Shown here piece by piece: positions 40,326 through 50,297 of a stretch of 64,000 nucleotides of DNA. The notes beneath the pieces are model-generated. The model was not told the origin of the DNA and ran no database searches. It saw only the letters and a program-made list of their open reading frames with translations. Both the position numbers and the translations under genes were made by a program. Each line of letters begins with the position of its first letter. The first letter of the stretch is position 1. Origin of the DNA: Channa striata (taxonomy: Eukaryota > Chordata > Actinopteri > Anabantiformes > Channidae). The stretch covers positions 15,495,165 through 15,559,164 of the forward strand of contig CM065172.1 of assembly GCA_033026295.1 (NCBI GenBank), in the 5' to 3' direction.

Positions 40326-40533
40326 ACACACACGTACCGAGCCCGCAGCGGCCCAGCGGGATGGCTTTGAGCTGGATCGGGGAAGGCTTCTGGAAGCCGG
40401 CGGCAGACAGCCCGTCCAGCACGGCCTGAGACAGCAGCAGGGAGCCGAAGTCGATCCCCTCGGACAGCAGCACGTCGTCAGTCCGCTTCCTGCCGCCGAT
40501 GTCGTGGGCTGCTCTCCGCACGGTGGCAGCCAT
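34014..40533 (-). CDS. ddx20: DEAD-box RNA helicase DDX20 / Gemin3, 11 exons, two apparent frame breaks
   Basis: Exons (- strand): 40533-40338, 38099-38006, 37559-37391, 37303-37189, 37025-36883, 36788-36650, 36528-36470, 35932-35850, 35695-35590, 35399-35298, 35198-34014. Seen: Walker A AKSGTGKT, PTREIA, DEAD (LFVLDEADKL), SAT, VFSNLH, STDL|TSRGID, HRIGRAGRFG, and the terminal Gemin3 block ETYWKACYRAWNNYY...WLAAYRMNAVYMEELM. Known: Gemin3 is the helicase of the SMN complex that assembles spliceosomal snRNPs in the cytoplasm and Cajal bodies. About 796 residues if both breaks are ignored, against 824 in human. One base is missing near 38014-38017 and one is extra near 35095-35098, so the literal sequence does not give one open frame. 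Confidence 0.95.
35298..35399 (-). CDS. ddx20: ddx20 exon 10
   Basis: Encodes TQGLAVTYCCHGEEENKMM and AIAQKCGLSLNPLP, the end of the helicase core. Donor GTAAGT. Confidence 0.95.
35443..35530. repeat. 21-bp exact direct repeat in ddx20 intron 10/9 side
   Basis: The 21 bases at 35443-35463 (CTGCCAGAGCAGG...) recur exactly at 35510-35530, 67 bases apart, in the intron between exons 9 and 10. Confidence 0.95.
35590..35695 (-). CDS. ddx20: ddx20 exon 9 (motifs V and VI)
   Basis: Encodes TSRGIDAEKVNLVINLDVP and YMHRIGRAGRF. The arginines of HRIGRAGR that contact ATP are intact. Confidence 0.96.
35850..35932 (-). CDS. ddx20: ddx20 exon 8
   Basis: Encodes GLSQDQRLEAMSKLKQYQ then CRVLISTDL, the lead-in to motif V. 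Ends in phase 0. Confidence 0.94.
36470..36528 (-). CDS. ddx20: ddx20 exon 7
   Basis: A 59-nt exon encoding AQHLADILSSKGLPAVCIS, aligning with human DDX20 AQHLADILSSKGFPAECIS. Donor GTGAGA. Confidence 0.94.
36650..36788 (-). CDS. ddx20: ddx20 exon 6 (start of helicase domain 2)
   Basis: Encodes GLKQYYKLVQSHPLPHK and PFNQALVFSNLHT, which is helicase motif IV. Acceptor TTTTTAG, donor GTATCA. Confidence 0.95.
36883..37025 (-). CDS. ddx20: ddx20 exon 5 (SAT motif)
   Basis: Encodes WIFSSLPVNKQMLALSATYP and REPTFVRLNPSD. SAT is helicase motif III. Phase matches exons 4 and 6. Confidence 0.95.
37189..37303 (-). CDS. ddx20: ddx20 exon 4 (DEAD box)
   Basis: Encodes RIKQLIEL and RLFVLDEADKLLEEGSF, with an intact DEAD motif that coordinates Mg-ATP. 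Donor GTAAAA. Confidence 0.96.
37391..37559 (-). CDS. ddx20: ddx20 exon 3 (PTREIA)
   Basis: Acceptor TTTCAG. It encodes VLVLAPTREIAVQIHS, MEGLECHVFIGG and KKCHIAVGSPG. Donor GTAAGA. Motif Ia and the GG region of helicase domain 1. Confidence 0.95.
38006..38099 (-). CDS. ddx20: ddx20 exon 2 (Walker A), apparent 1-nt deletion
   Basis: Encodes LIVQAKSGTGKTCVF and CTIALDSLVLENP. After AATCCC the expected frame (ST/Q joined to VLVLAPTREI in exon 3) is only reached if one base is restored near 38014-38017. The donor GTGAGT is strong. A weaker in-frame donor (GTCCTA after 38029) would skip the break and cost 8 residues. Confidence 0.9.
39596..39664. repeat. imperfect inverted repeat, 18-bp arms
   Basis: The left arm 39600-39617 and right arm 39645-39662 match at 17 of 18 positions when one is reverse complemented. 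A related half-site (TGATGTCATCTG) occurs near 39749-39760. It could be a relic of a small foldback element. Confidence 0.8.
40101..40333. repeat. long compound CA/CT/CTCA microsatellite
   Basis: About 230 bp, mostly CA with CT and CTCA interruptions. It runs to within about 5 bases of the ddx20 exon 1 donor, so on the sense strand intron 1 begins GTACGTGTGTG and continues as GT repeats. Confidence 0.98.
40338..40533 (-). CDS. ddx20: ddx20 exon 1 (start)
   Basis: ATG at 40533-40531, MAATVRRAAHDIGG, then the Q-motif region GFQKPSPIQLKAIPLGRCGL. Donor GTACGTG. The start is chosen because it is the first ATG in a GC-rich first exon, and the residues before the Q-motif (VLLSEGIDFGSLLLS) align with human DDX20. 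Confidence 0.93.
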
Positions 40534-40640
40534 GTTGACTGTGTGTGACTCCGCCGACGAAGCTCAGTCCGTTAAAGGCGCCTCGGAGCTGCGGCCTGTG
40601 TGGTCAGCGCCCCCTGGTGACCCGGAGGGGAAATAATCAG
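40338..40640 (-). promoter_or_regulatory. CpG-rich ddx20 promoter/first exon
   Basis: CpG density is clearly higher here than in flanking sequence, and the region covers exon 1 and about 100 bp upstream. No TATA box was seen at a fixed distance. The promoter role is inferred from position and composition. Confidence 0.5.
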
Positions 40641-41838
40641 TGTGAGTTATTAGAAAGACTGAACGATTCTTTCTTTGCTTGAATCAAAGAAGATGATGAG
40701 AACATAATAAGAAAGGAAGTGGACAGCGCCCGAGAGAGCAGCTTGAAAGTGTGTTGGTGCTTGTTTGCTCGGTCATTTTATATTTCTTTAGGTTGGTTTA
40801 ATTAGCTGGTGTCCTTGTCATTTCTGAATCCTCGTGATCATTTTGTGTTTTCTGTGAGGATTTGCAATCACCATCACACAAGTAAAAAATCTAGGTCTGT
40901 GGCATTGACATCTGTCTGAGAGAAAAAATTATTGGAATGAGCCTCTTGTAGCAAAATGAATGTATGAATGTGTCACGGTACATACAGGAGGATAAAAAGA
41001 AAATTATGAAGGTACATTCCATCTTTATGAATGAGGTTTCCTCTGATATTATGCAGGTACAGTAGATTAGAGACACTGTGACTGATCTTCATGTCTGACC
41101 TATTTAAAAAGTCATAAAAAAGTTCATAGATACTGACAGAGATCAAAACATGTACTGCCCATTACTCTGTAATGTATTACAAAAGTAGAGGCTGATCAAG
41201 CTGTTCATGCATATGCAACAAAAGGTATCATATTAAAAAACTGCAGTTTTTTAATATGATACCTGTATCAGCTACAGTGCCTGTATCCAGCAGACGTGTG
41301 TTTAAATATGATCCCAGACCCCATAGTGTGTTGCTAAATCCCAGCAGCATTAGTGAGGGGCAACTGTAAAACCAGCAATCACTGAAAGTGCAGTCTTACA
41401 GGCTATTACACAGAATTATTGCCTTCACAATCCGGATCTTGGGATTTGGCATACATGAATGAAATGTCATGATCTATAACCTCTTTCCACTTAATGGGCT
41501 TATGATGAACATCCTATCTCCACCTCCTCTTGTGAGCTGCAGCAGAGCAGCAAACATGCACTATATGTAGAGCTGTTGATATTATTGCATTCGCAAACTT
41601 GTTTCTTTAGTAAACTGCTTATTCAGATTTTGTTCTGTTTTATTTATTATTATTATTATTGTTATTATTTTGAAGCTCTTGTTCTGACACTGATATTTCG
41701 GACGTACGTTGGATTTGTTTTAAACTATACATGGATCACTGACACATTTTCATATCACAAAGCCTTTTAAAGATACCAGCAACCTTACCTACTTTTCCAT
41801 ACTGCAATCTGTTCCTCGCTTGAACTTCACTGCGCAAA
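40641..41838. other. divergent ddx20-parapinopsin intergenic region
   Basis: The two start codons are 1.3 kb apart on opposite strands. Only the palindrome at 41223-41264 and an ATT-rich run near 41641-41660 stand out. I found no clear OTX/CRX site for pineal expression. Confidence 0.6.
41223..41264. repeat. perfect 42-bp palindrome
   Basis: Arms of 21 bp meet without spacer at CTG|CAG (centre 41243/41244). The left arm begins AGGTATCATATT. Every base pairs, and the symmetry stops outside these limits. It lies 575 bp upstream of the opsin ATG and 690 bp from the ddx20 ATG. Confidence 0.98.
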
Positions 41839-42169
41839 ATGGAGAAGGACGCCATCATTTTAAACTCCTCTTCACCAAAACACTCAGTCAGTGCAGAGCT
41901 CCTCTCTTCAACTGGCTACACAGTTCTGGCAGTGATCATGGGTGTTTTTTCTGTGGTGGGCATCATCCTCAACGTGCTGGTGATTGTGGTGACGGTGAGA
42001 CACAGACAGCTGAGGCAGCCCCTCAACTACGCCCTGGTTAACCTGGCCATATGTGACCTGGGCTGTGCTGTGTTCGGAGGGGTGCCCACCACTGTAACCA
42101 GCGCCATGGGATACTTCAGCCTGGGACGTGTTGGCTGTGTCTTAGAGGCCTTTGCTGTAGCTTTTTTTG
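41839..42169 (+). CDS. parapinopsin: parapinopsin exon 1 (N-terminus to TM3)
   Basis: ATG context AAAATGG. It encodes an extracellular tail with the sequon NSS, TM1 with LNVLVIVV, TM2 with LNYALVNLAICDLG, and the start of TM3 including the counterion-position Glu. Donor GTAAGT. Confidence 0.95.
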
Positions 42170-43860
42170 GTAAGTTTGTTTGGTCCAAAAGAGGAGTTTG
42201 AATATGATGTCATTATTATTTTTAGCTTGTACATTAATGAACAAACACTCTATTAAAGTAAAATACTGTAATCAAGATCCTAAGTACAATTATAATAAAA
42301 AGTACCAATATACTTTTAAAGTACCAGCATCAATAAAACTTTTTTGTTCTCACGTTAGGTGGTCAGATGTATTTAAAAAACTATATTCTGTTGAACAAAG
42401 CACTTTACATACACAAATTAAGAATTATGTTTATATAAATAAACTTGTAAAGTAGGATTATTGGAACAAATAAAACAGCTAAATAAGACAGATGATATAA
42501 AATCATCATTAAAAGCAAAGTATCAGACTCCACTGTGTAATAAAAGTTGAAGAAAAACTGTCTAAAGCAGTGATCTAAAACCCAGGTTCACGGCCGATCT
42601 AACATTCAGAAGTAAACTGTTTAGGGGGAATCAGGAAAGTTTTTTTCAAGAAGAAAGTTAAACAATGAATTGCATCTCATTAGGCTTGTTTATTGTAATA
42701 TGTTAATCTGAAATCTGACAATAAACTATAGCTATCAGAGAAAAGAATCAAAATTTATATTTCTTTCTGAAAAAGTATACGAAGCATCAATTGAAAATAC
42801 CTACAATCGTAGTTGTGTACTTAAATGAGAAGACGTCTCCCTTCTTTTCTGCCAGGTATAGCAAGTCTGTGTACAATAGGAATCATTTCTGTTGAACGCT
42901 GCGTGGTGGTTTGCTCCCCCATGGGCGCTGTCCTGTTCACAACCAGGTAAGAATTATTTTCATTCAGCAGCATCACACAAACTAAACGATTGTTTCCCTA
43001 TTTCATGTGACATACCACCTCTGTTCTCCACAGACATGCAGTTGCTGGAGTGGCACTATCCTGGCTGTGGTCGTTTATGTGGAACACTCCACCTCTGCTG
43101 GGTTGGGGAAGTTACGAGCTGGAGGGTGTCCGCGTTTCCTGCGCTCCCAACTGGTACAGCCGAGAGGTTGGAAACATGTCCTATGTTGTCGTCTACTTTT
43201 TGCTTTGCTTTGCTGTGCCCTTCTCCATCATCATGGCGTCCTATTCACGACTCCTGTGGACCCTCCATCAGGTCAGGACTAGACAGATTGGACATATATT
43301 TGTTGTTGACTTCACTGATGTCATAAAAAATGTTTGCTTTTATTTTGGTGTCCCAGGTGACCAGGCTGCAGGTGTGTGAGACTGGTAGCACAAACCGTGT
43401 GGAGGTGCAGGTGGCACGCATGGTAGTGGTGATGGTGTTGGCGTTCCTGGTCACATGGTTGCCATACGCTTCCATGGCCCTTGCTGTCATTATGGACTCC
43501 ACGCTATATATAGACCCCGTCATTGCCACCTTACCTGTCTACTTGGCTAAAAGCAGCACTGTCTACAACCCTCTTATATATGTTTTCATGAACAAACAGG
43601 TAATCTTTATCGTGTACATTTATGTGTATTCTCTCCATCAAGGACATTACGAGAAATAAAAGAAAATCAGGCAAATATGATCAAACTGATTGTTTGTTCC
43701 CATGTGTGTTGTATGTGTACACTTCCAGTTTCGAGAATATGCTGTTCCCACTGTCCTGTGTGGATGGAACCCATGGCACTCGGACCCACAAATATCAGAG
43801 GGTGAGACCTGTGTTGCTTCTTTCAGCAAAACTCAAAAAGTGTCTCCTGAAGAATCTTGA
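41839..43860 (+). CDS. parapinopsin: parapinopsin-type opsin, 5 exons, complete
   Basis: Join of 41839-42169, 42856-42946, 43034-43271, 43357-43599 and 43729-43860: 344 residues, all GT-AG, all phases consistent. Seen: seven hydrophobic helices, Glu103 in CVLEAF (rhodopsin position 113), disulfide cysteines, Glu in YELEGVRVSC (rhodopsin position 181), Lys285 in LAKSSTVYNP (the retinal Schiff-base lysine), NPLIY, ERC in place of ERY, and a C-terminal KVSPEES. Known: parapinopsins are UV-sensitive bistable pigments of pineal photoreceptors. Wording such as GRVGC, EVQVARMVVVMV and WNTPPLLGWGSYELEGVR matches lamprey and catfish parapinopsin better than parietopsin, VA or TMT opsins. Teleosts usually have two copies; which one this is cannot be told. 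Confidence 0.92.
42170..42855 (+). other. parapinopsin intron 1
   Basis: 686 bp, AT-rich, no recognised feature. Confidence 0.85.
42856..42946 (+). CDS. parapinopsin: parapinopsin exon 2 (TM3 end, ERC motif)
   Basis: Encodes GIASLCTIGIISVERCVVV and CSPMGAVLFTTR. The G-protein contact triad reads Glu-Arg-Cys. Donor GTAAGA. Confidence 0.95.
43034..43271 (+). CDS. parapinopsin: parapinopsin exon 3 (TM4-TM5)
   Basis: Encodes HAVAGVALSWLWSF, NTPPLLGWGSYELEG, CAPNWYSREVGNMSY and the TM5 helix up to LLWTLHQ. It contains the Glu at rhodopsin position 181 and the extracellular-loop cysteine. Ends in phase 0. Confidence 0.96.
43357..43599 (+). CDS. parapinopsin: parapinopsin exon 4 (TM6-TM7, retinal lysine)
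   Basis: 81 codons: VTRLQVCETGSTNRVEVQVA, TM6 with FLVTWLPYASMA, then YIDPVIATLPVYLAKSS with the lysine codon at 43549-43551, NPLIYVFMNKQ. Donor GTAATC. Confidence 0.97.
43729..43860 (+). CDS. parapinopsin: parapinopsin exon 5 (C-terminal tail)
   Basis: Encodes FREYAVPTVLCGWNPWHS and a serine/threonine-rich tail ending QKVSPEES, stop TGA at 43858. The tail offers kinase/arrestin target residues. Cys in VLCG is a possible palmitoylation site. Confidence 0.93.
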   Translation, partial: FREYAVPTVLCGWNPWHSDPQISEGETCVASFSKTQKVSPEES

Positions 43861-44584
43861 AAATAATCAAATATGAAAAGCTTGTGATTATACTCCTGCG
43901 ATAGCACCAGATCATCTGACCCCGGCCTCCCATACACTGGTCTACCAAGGAAAAAAATTTAAGCAACTATGCACAAAAAGAAGAAAATATAAGGAAAGCA
44001 CATCTGCCGTTTTGTTCAATGTTGTGTGTATTTTCATGTTGACGTAATACACATAACACACCCTTTTTAAGTCATTCACAGTCATATTGTTCATTGTGTG
44101 TTGTTTTTACTTTGGAGCCGTTCAAATTCAAAAATTAAATGATAGATTAAAATGGTAAACTACCTTAAGTCATGATTTGCAAAACGTTGTGCTAAGCATG
44201 GACATGCTATTCTGTTTCTGTTGGCTTTAAAAATGTTTCCCTTTCCTGGAACTTTCTGGTCAGTGGCTGGATCAGGTGCGTAGAGTTTGATTAATGCTAG
44301 ACTGTATGTTATAGATGAAGACACTTACTGTACATTGTGTAGATTCAAAGGATTTATGACAAGACTTACTTCTGGATTTTAGACTTTTATTAGGTGTACA
44401 TATCCCCTTTGCAACTTAAGGTCTGTGCTCAATATGGTTCACACCCCTCACACACACACACTCAGACCTGCTTTTAAATTACCTTTATGGCTTTCATTGA
44501 TAAAAAAAAAATTATCTGTTTTACTTTTCTGCAAGATGATATTACACTCCAGCCTTCTGGATGCAAACAAACAAACAAGAAAAA

Positions 44585-44590
44585 AATAAA
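44585..44590 (+). terminator. candidate parapinopsin polyadenylation signal
   Basis: AATAAA 725 nt after the stop in A-rich sequence. An ATTAAA at 44134-44139 is an earlier option. Confidence 0.3.
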
Positions 44591-47500
44591 AGAACTGCCA
44601 TCATTTTAGTCAAGTCTCACAGTTTGATCATTCACAGTCATTCCCTCTCTCTAAATAAACACAATGGATACTCTTCCTATTACCTTGGCTTTTATTAATT
44701 ACAGAAATATTGCTATGACTTTCATTAAAGAAAAGCCAAAAGAAAAAAGCCAGAATGTGAATAGCTGTATCAAACCTGTACACTTTAGTATATACAGAGT
44801 GAGGATCATCTATGTACATGCTACATACTGTCACACTCTGGGTAAATAAGTAGTCCTTCTGACAGGCACAGACATCAGATTATTTCAACCTTTTTGAATC
44901 CACCGTGCGAAAGAAGCTGCTGAAGTGACCTGAGGTCAGTGCCTGAGGAACAGGAAAGTCCAATCTACACTCAGAGGCCATCGCATACCTACAGTACATG
45001 TCAACTGATCGATGTGTGAAACAGTTGTGTGCTTGAACACCTGGTGCTTGGAGGATTGACTTTGGTCCTGTTCTTTCTGGCAGCCTATAACAACAACAGC
45101 ATGAAACAACAGTGTGTCTGAAAGTTGTCATTGTCTTCGTCTTATTAAGGTTCAGTCTTTAGACTCATCTGGAGTCGTTAAGTACTGTAAGTGGTGTTTG
45201 GTGTGAAAACATAGTTAGGTCACGTCTCATGCTAGATTTAAACCTACTGGAGGTATAACCTTTTCCAACAGCAGCTATTTCACATCTGAGCATTTAAAAC
45301 ACAAGCATATTTGAAGAGATGACAAGACATGGGTAAGGTAGTCTTTGAGCAACTATTGTCAAACCAAGACAAGCAAGTTGACAACAGACAAGTTAACGCA
45401 GAGAAATTCTTCTTCTCCTTCACATAAAGTTTGAAACAGCTTTCAAAGGTTTTAGGCCATGTTCAGCATACTTGCTCTACCTGGGGAGACATACACAAGC
45501 AGCTGTATCTTACAGCATCCATTATACAACGCTAGCAATAAGTCCTGAGCTCAAGGAATGTGCAACACGTCCCCAGCCAGTCGCCATCTGTTCTGGTGGG
45601 AACACAGTAAAAGACTGAGAACAGCATCCTGGAATTATCATTGCCTCTGACAAGTAAAACGAAGGAGCATATATACAAATTAAAAGGACTAAAAATAAAC
45701 GCACGCGGAGTTGGGCAGGAGAAGGTGGGGTTGTTGATTGGTCATCTACTCATAATCCAAAGAGGTAAAATTAGGTGCAAAGAGAAAGAAATTAACACGA
45801 ACACCTGTACATCACACAACAAATCAAGACAAACTTTTGAGTCAAGGCAAAAGAGAGAGGGGGTGTCTAAGAGTAAGCAGGTGAGGATCTGTACACTTCC
45901 TTTACCTCTCTATCCAAAGATTACCTTCTTGTGTACCGAATCACGAGCAGTGTATCTGCAGTGTAGTTTTCTTTACAGAGTTTATGAGTCGCAGTGAGTA
46001 AGTGTTTTTATTGTCATAAAGTGGTCTCCAAAACATCTGTCATCATTTTTTTCCACGGTAATTGAAAAGGTTTTTTTTGGTTTATGACTTGGATTCTTCT
46101 TCACTCTAATATCTAGTGTGTACTTTACATCCTACTCTGACTGAGTGACTGATGAGGTAATGACAGCCACCCTGACCTCTACTGGACAATAAGGTGCTAA
46201 AGTTTAACTCTGTAAACATAGATAATCTACACACTCTTAATTTTCAAATGAATTTTCAAGTTTGTATGTGTTTACTGTGTATGTGTGTATTTGATAAAGA
46301 ATGAGAGAAAGACAGATGGTTTGTTTTGTGTTCGAAGATCATGAATAAAGGGTCAAAAGGTTAGGCAAGGGTCTAGGTTTGAGGTGCAGTATTCAGAGTT
46401 TGGATTCAGGCCGTTAGGTGTGTTATGAAAAAGGAGAATTCTACAGATGAGTCTGTTTATGTACAGCAGCAGTCTGAAATAAAAGAATAAAAGCATGTGA
46501 CAGACTCACTGGGTTCGTTTTTGTTTCTTTGTTTCTGAATTATGTCCATTTTCACTCCTTCTCCCTCTGAGCAGGTTCTGTTCAAAAACAGTCAGTCCGC
46601 TTCCAAAATTCTGCCCTCTTCTGGACAGCAGTGGTCATAGCAGCAAGGAGAACGTGTTCTCCCACTTTTCTTCCAGCATCACGCACTTCTGTTCTGATTT
46701 TTTATTTTTCTGTCTTTGGGGTTAAAATTATTTGTTATATTTTTAGTCAAGTATGAAATCTCCTTAGTTCTTTAAGGTTTTGCCTTATAATTTTGCTGTT
46801 TGTGTTTTCTTCTTCAGTGTGTGTGCGTTATCCAGCAGGGTGTGTGTCGATCCTTCAGTGTGTATGTGGCAGGGTCAGTGAGTGTATGTCTGACAAGACA
46901 GCTCTGTGTGCCACTGTCCTCCTCACCTCAGCTGCCCTGCCAGCACTAAAACAACACACTCTGCCTCCTGCTCTTCCCCTGGGCTGAGAGATACACAGAG
47001 AGACACAGATAGAAGGAAAGAGGAAAAAGAGGCAGTTGTAAATAAAAGAGTTCTGTGTTTGACTTGGATAAAATAAACATACAACACAGCAAAGCTGCAA
47101 ATATCACTCCATGCCAGAAATGCAAAAGAAACATCATTAAGGCCAAAAGCACTGAACTCGCACAAAGCTGCAAACATTTTTTTCATTATTGATTGATTAT
47201 TCAACAAACTTTATGCTCAATTATTTAGCAAACAGAAAGAAACTGTGTTTTCCTGAGCTCACAGTAAAGTAATGAAATGTCTTGTTTTGTCTGATCAACA
47301 ATTAAAATGTCAAAATAATAACTATACAATTACCTAAACTGATATTTACATTTCAAAAAGGTAACATAAAACGTTTTGATTTATCAAAAGGTTATAAATT
47401 AATTTGCTTCTGATTGAAAAATATTAGTTAGGTCCAACATAAGCTTTGTTTTTACAGCCATAAGCAAAATCAAAACAACACTTTTGAATGGATCCTTCTT

Positions 47501-49664
47501 GTGCATGCAGAAACATGACTTCACTTCAGTGCTCTGCAGTTGTGAGCCTGTAAAACTGCAGAAAGATTGCTTCCCATAATAACAAAATTTAAATTTGTTG
47601 TCTATTTTGCAGGCCAATTATGAAATTTAGCAGAAAATACAACATGTTAAACATGAGACCAATTCCAACGATGAGGGGGGGCCTGGAGGGTTTGGAGTTT
47701 AATATTTTATGATTCTGTTGAGCATCTATGTTGCATGTTACACATTCCTCTTTTACTCGTCATTTCCATTTGTCTCTACTCCTGTTTACTGTTAGCCAGC
47801 TGAACAAAGGACCCAGAAATTATCACTTATAAATAAATACATATCACAACATCAATTTTATTACCTCAGTCATTTTAAAATCAAAGCTCTGTGTTCCCAA
47901 ATTGATGGGGCAAATAACCAACCATAAGCCCAAGACCTAATGTACACAAAAACGCTTGAACCGATATCTGGAACATACAGTGCCATACTATTACTGATAT
48001 AAAAAACTATAGGATTATATAGTTCTAGAACCTGTAATATTGCATGTGTATTCTCACATTGATTAAGCTAAATCACTATTACCAACAACTGTAACACGCA
48101 GTAAAACAAAAACACGTGTTCATGCTTACAAGGCAAAACCAAACACACTTCACCACATCCTCACTTACAAATGTAACATACAGGCTACATCTCTCGCTGC
48201 AGAAACCTAAAAAGGACTGCAAATGAGGAGATTTAAATGAAAAATCTCAGTTTTGTATATACATTATGTATATAAGCTTGCCCCTTTTAACTCAGATATA
48301 AACGCTGAGAGTGTCTCACTTTCAGAAAAAGAGTATCAGCTAAGTGAAAGCTGAGATTGTGCTTGTTGGTGCAGGGCTTTAAAAGTCAGGGAGGGCAGAC
48401 AGGAATGAGGAGAGGGATCAGAATTACAAAGAAATACGGACAAAAAATATAGACAACAATAGGAAGGATCAAAAGACATGAGATATAAACGTGTAAAAAA
48501 ACACGTCCAGGTTTAGGGAAATGCAAGTATTCCAGTTCAGCAAAGTGGGAGTGCAACGAAGATCAACTGCAGGCAGACAGTAGAGCAGTGGTCAGGTAAT
48601 AGCCAAACAGAAAAAAAGGAGAGGGATGGCTTAACAGAAGACAGACAGAATGAAAGAGACCGTATTTACCAGAACGGCAGGGGCAACTCAGCCAGTAGAA
48701 GTGGAGGAGAGATTGTGACTCTGAGCCCTGGGATTGGCTGGTTCTCTCTGGAAGTACTGCGAGGGTGCAGACCCTAGCTTATGGGCCATCGCTTTTTAAG
48801 ATTAAAGGGGAGGAGAGGAGGTTGGAAATATCAAGGTGTTATGGAGGAGGTGGAGGAGGGCACATAAGGGAGATAGAAAGGATTAAGGAAAACATGAACA
48901 TTGTGAAAACAAGAGAGTATGAGTATCAACAAAGAGAGTTTAAGAACATGACAGAGAGGTAGCAGAAGCAGAAAGAAAGAAAAACACAGACTACGACAGA
49001 TATCAGAAATGCACATTTAATGAATAGGGGGTCAAAGTTCAAAACTACTAAAAACAATTTTACGGTTTTGTTTAACGTTTGTTAAACTCTTTGCTCAAAG
49101 ATAAAACTCCTCAACTATTCTTTGGCCACAGTTAAACGTATTAATGTATATTTTAAAGCCTATTGTCCTATAACCTCATGTCGTACAAGTAAGTTAACAC
49201 CTTTGTTAAGTTTAAACTTTCTATGCAGTATAAATCATTACACTGTAATCCCAGAATGCATTTCTTTATCCAATAGAACTTAAAGGAATGTTGACATTTG
49301 AAAAGCTTTGCGATCTTGGGTCATGTCCAAATAATGTTGATTGTCCGTATTAAAGGGAAAGGAGGGATATATTTGTGTTCCTATGGAGGTTTTGTATAAG
49401 TAATGGTTTAAATCCAACTTCAACAGGCAAGTAAAAATTTTATTTTTTAGGAAAAAGATGACGCATGCTTTTAATTTTTTTATTTAAAAAGTTAATTTCC
49501 TGGGGGCATGAATGGAGATTTTATAATTAAATAATTATTTTATATAGCTATATTTTAATTATAGGATCCAGAAATTGTTATTGATTTTTAAAGATTTATT
49601 GGCTGATGTGTGTCTTGTGGTTTGATTTTGTGTTGCTCAACGTTTATCAGACATAGTAATCTTT

Positions 49665-49785
49665 GTCATTCTTCCATTCATCTTATAGCCTATTCTAGCT
49701 GTCATTGAGTGAGAGGCAGGGTACACCCTGGACAGACTGCCAGTCTATTTCAGAGAGACATATATTCACACTCTCATTTTATTTA
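49665..49785 (-). repeat. tail fragment of the teleost retroposon seen at 33.5 kb, opposite strand
   Basis: CCATTCATCTTATAGCC, AGCTGTCATTGAGTGAGAGG, CAGGGTACACCCTGGACAG and GCCAGTCTATTTCAGAG are the reverse complement of the repeat family's 3' part. Confidence 0.7.
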
Positions 49786-50297
49786 TTATAATAAATTCTT
49801 CTAATAGACCCGGCAAAGGCCACAGGCTAAAATGGTCTAATAATTGCAATAATAACTCTGCAAGTTTTGTTGGCAGTTTGAGATTTTTGAGTGGCCAACA
49901 TTGCCAAACCTAGAGCTACACAATAGCATGGCTAAAAATAGCATTTTATGTTCCCCTTCAAAATGAACAGTGGTAACTTATATAGACATTCAACAATATT
50001 TGGACATAAATAGAATAACAGTGAGAAATGGCCTACAGAAATATTTCCTACTGTATGTTCTATTTAATATACACGTTAAATACATCCATTAAAGTGACTG
50101 TTAAGCTTTACAGTACGTATACTAAGTTGGGGATTAGTATATGGTGAAAACATGAACACTGTGTGGGACATGTATGACCACACAGTGGGATGAGAAATGA
50201 CAACAAGTAAAGACCTAGACAGAGAAAAAAAGAGATGACAGGGAGCAAGACCTATTCTCTATTATATTCCCAATGAGGATTTCCTGTTTTCTCCCCT

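Larger units (their letters stand above)
38100..40337 (-). other. ddx20 intron 1
   Basis: 2.2 kb. It holds the inverted repeat at 39596-39664 and the large microsatellite at 40101-40333. No coding signal. Confidence 0.85.
43861..50297. other. convergent parapinopsin-cdk18 intergenic region
   Basis: No exon-like sequence was recognised in 6.4 kb. It should contain the opsin 3' UTR (candidate poly(A) signals at 44134 and 44585) and the cdk18 3' UTR on the - strand. A retroposon tail lies at 49665-49785. Short ORFs such as 45641-45997 show no family resemblance. Confidence 0.6.

Noticed and set aside
40068..40429. Long His-Thr repeat ORFs
   Set aside because: They are frames through the CA microsatellite in ddx20 intron 1, not genes.
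44880..45131. 83-residue - strand ORF
   Set aside because: No homology recognised; possibly 3' UTR of cdk18 or unique intergenic DNA.
45641..45997. 118-residue ORF in the opsin-cdk18 gap
   Set aside because: No family resemblance and no splice or start context; a chance ORF is the simplest reading.
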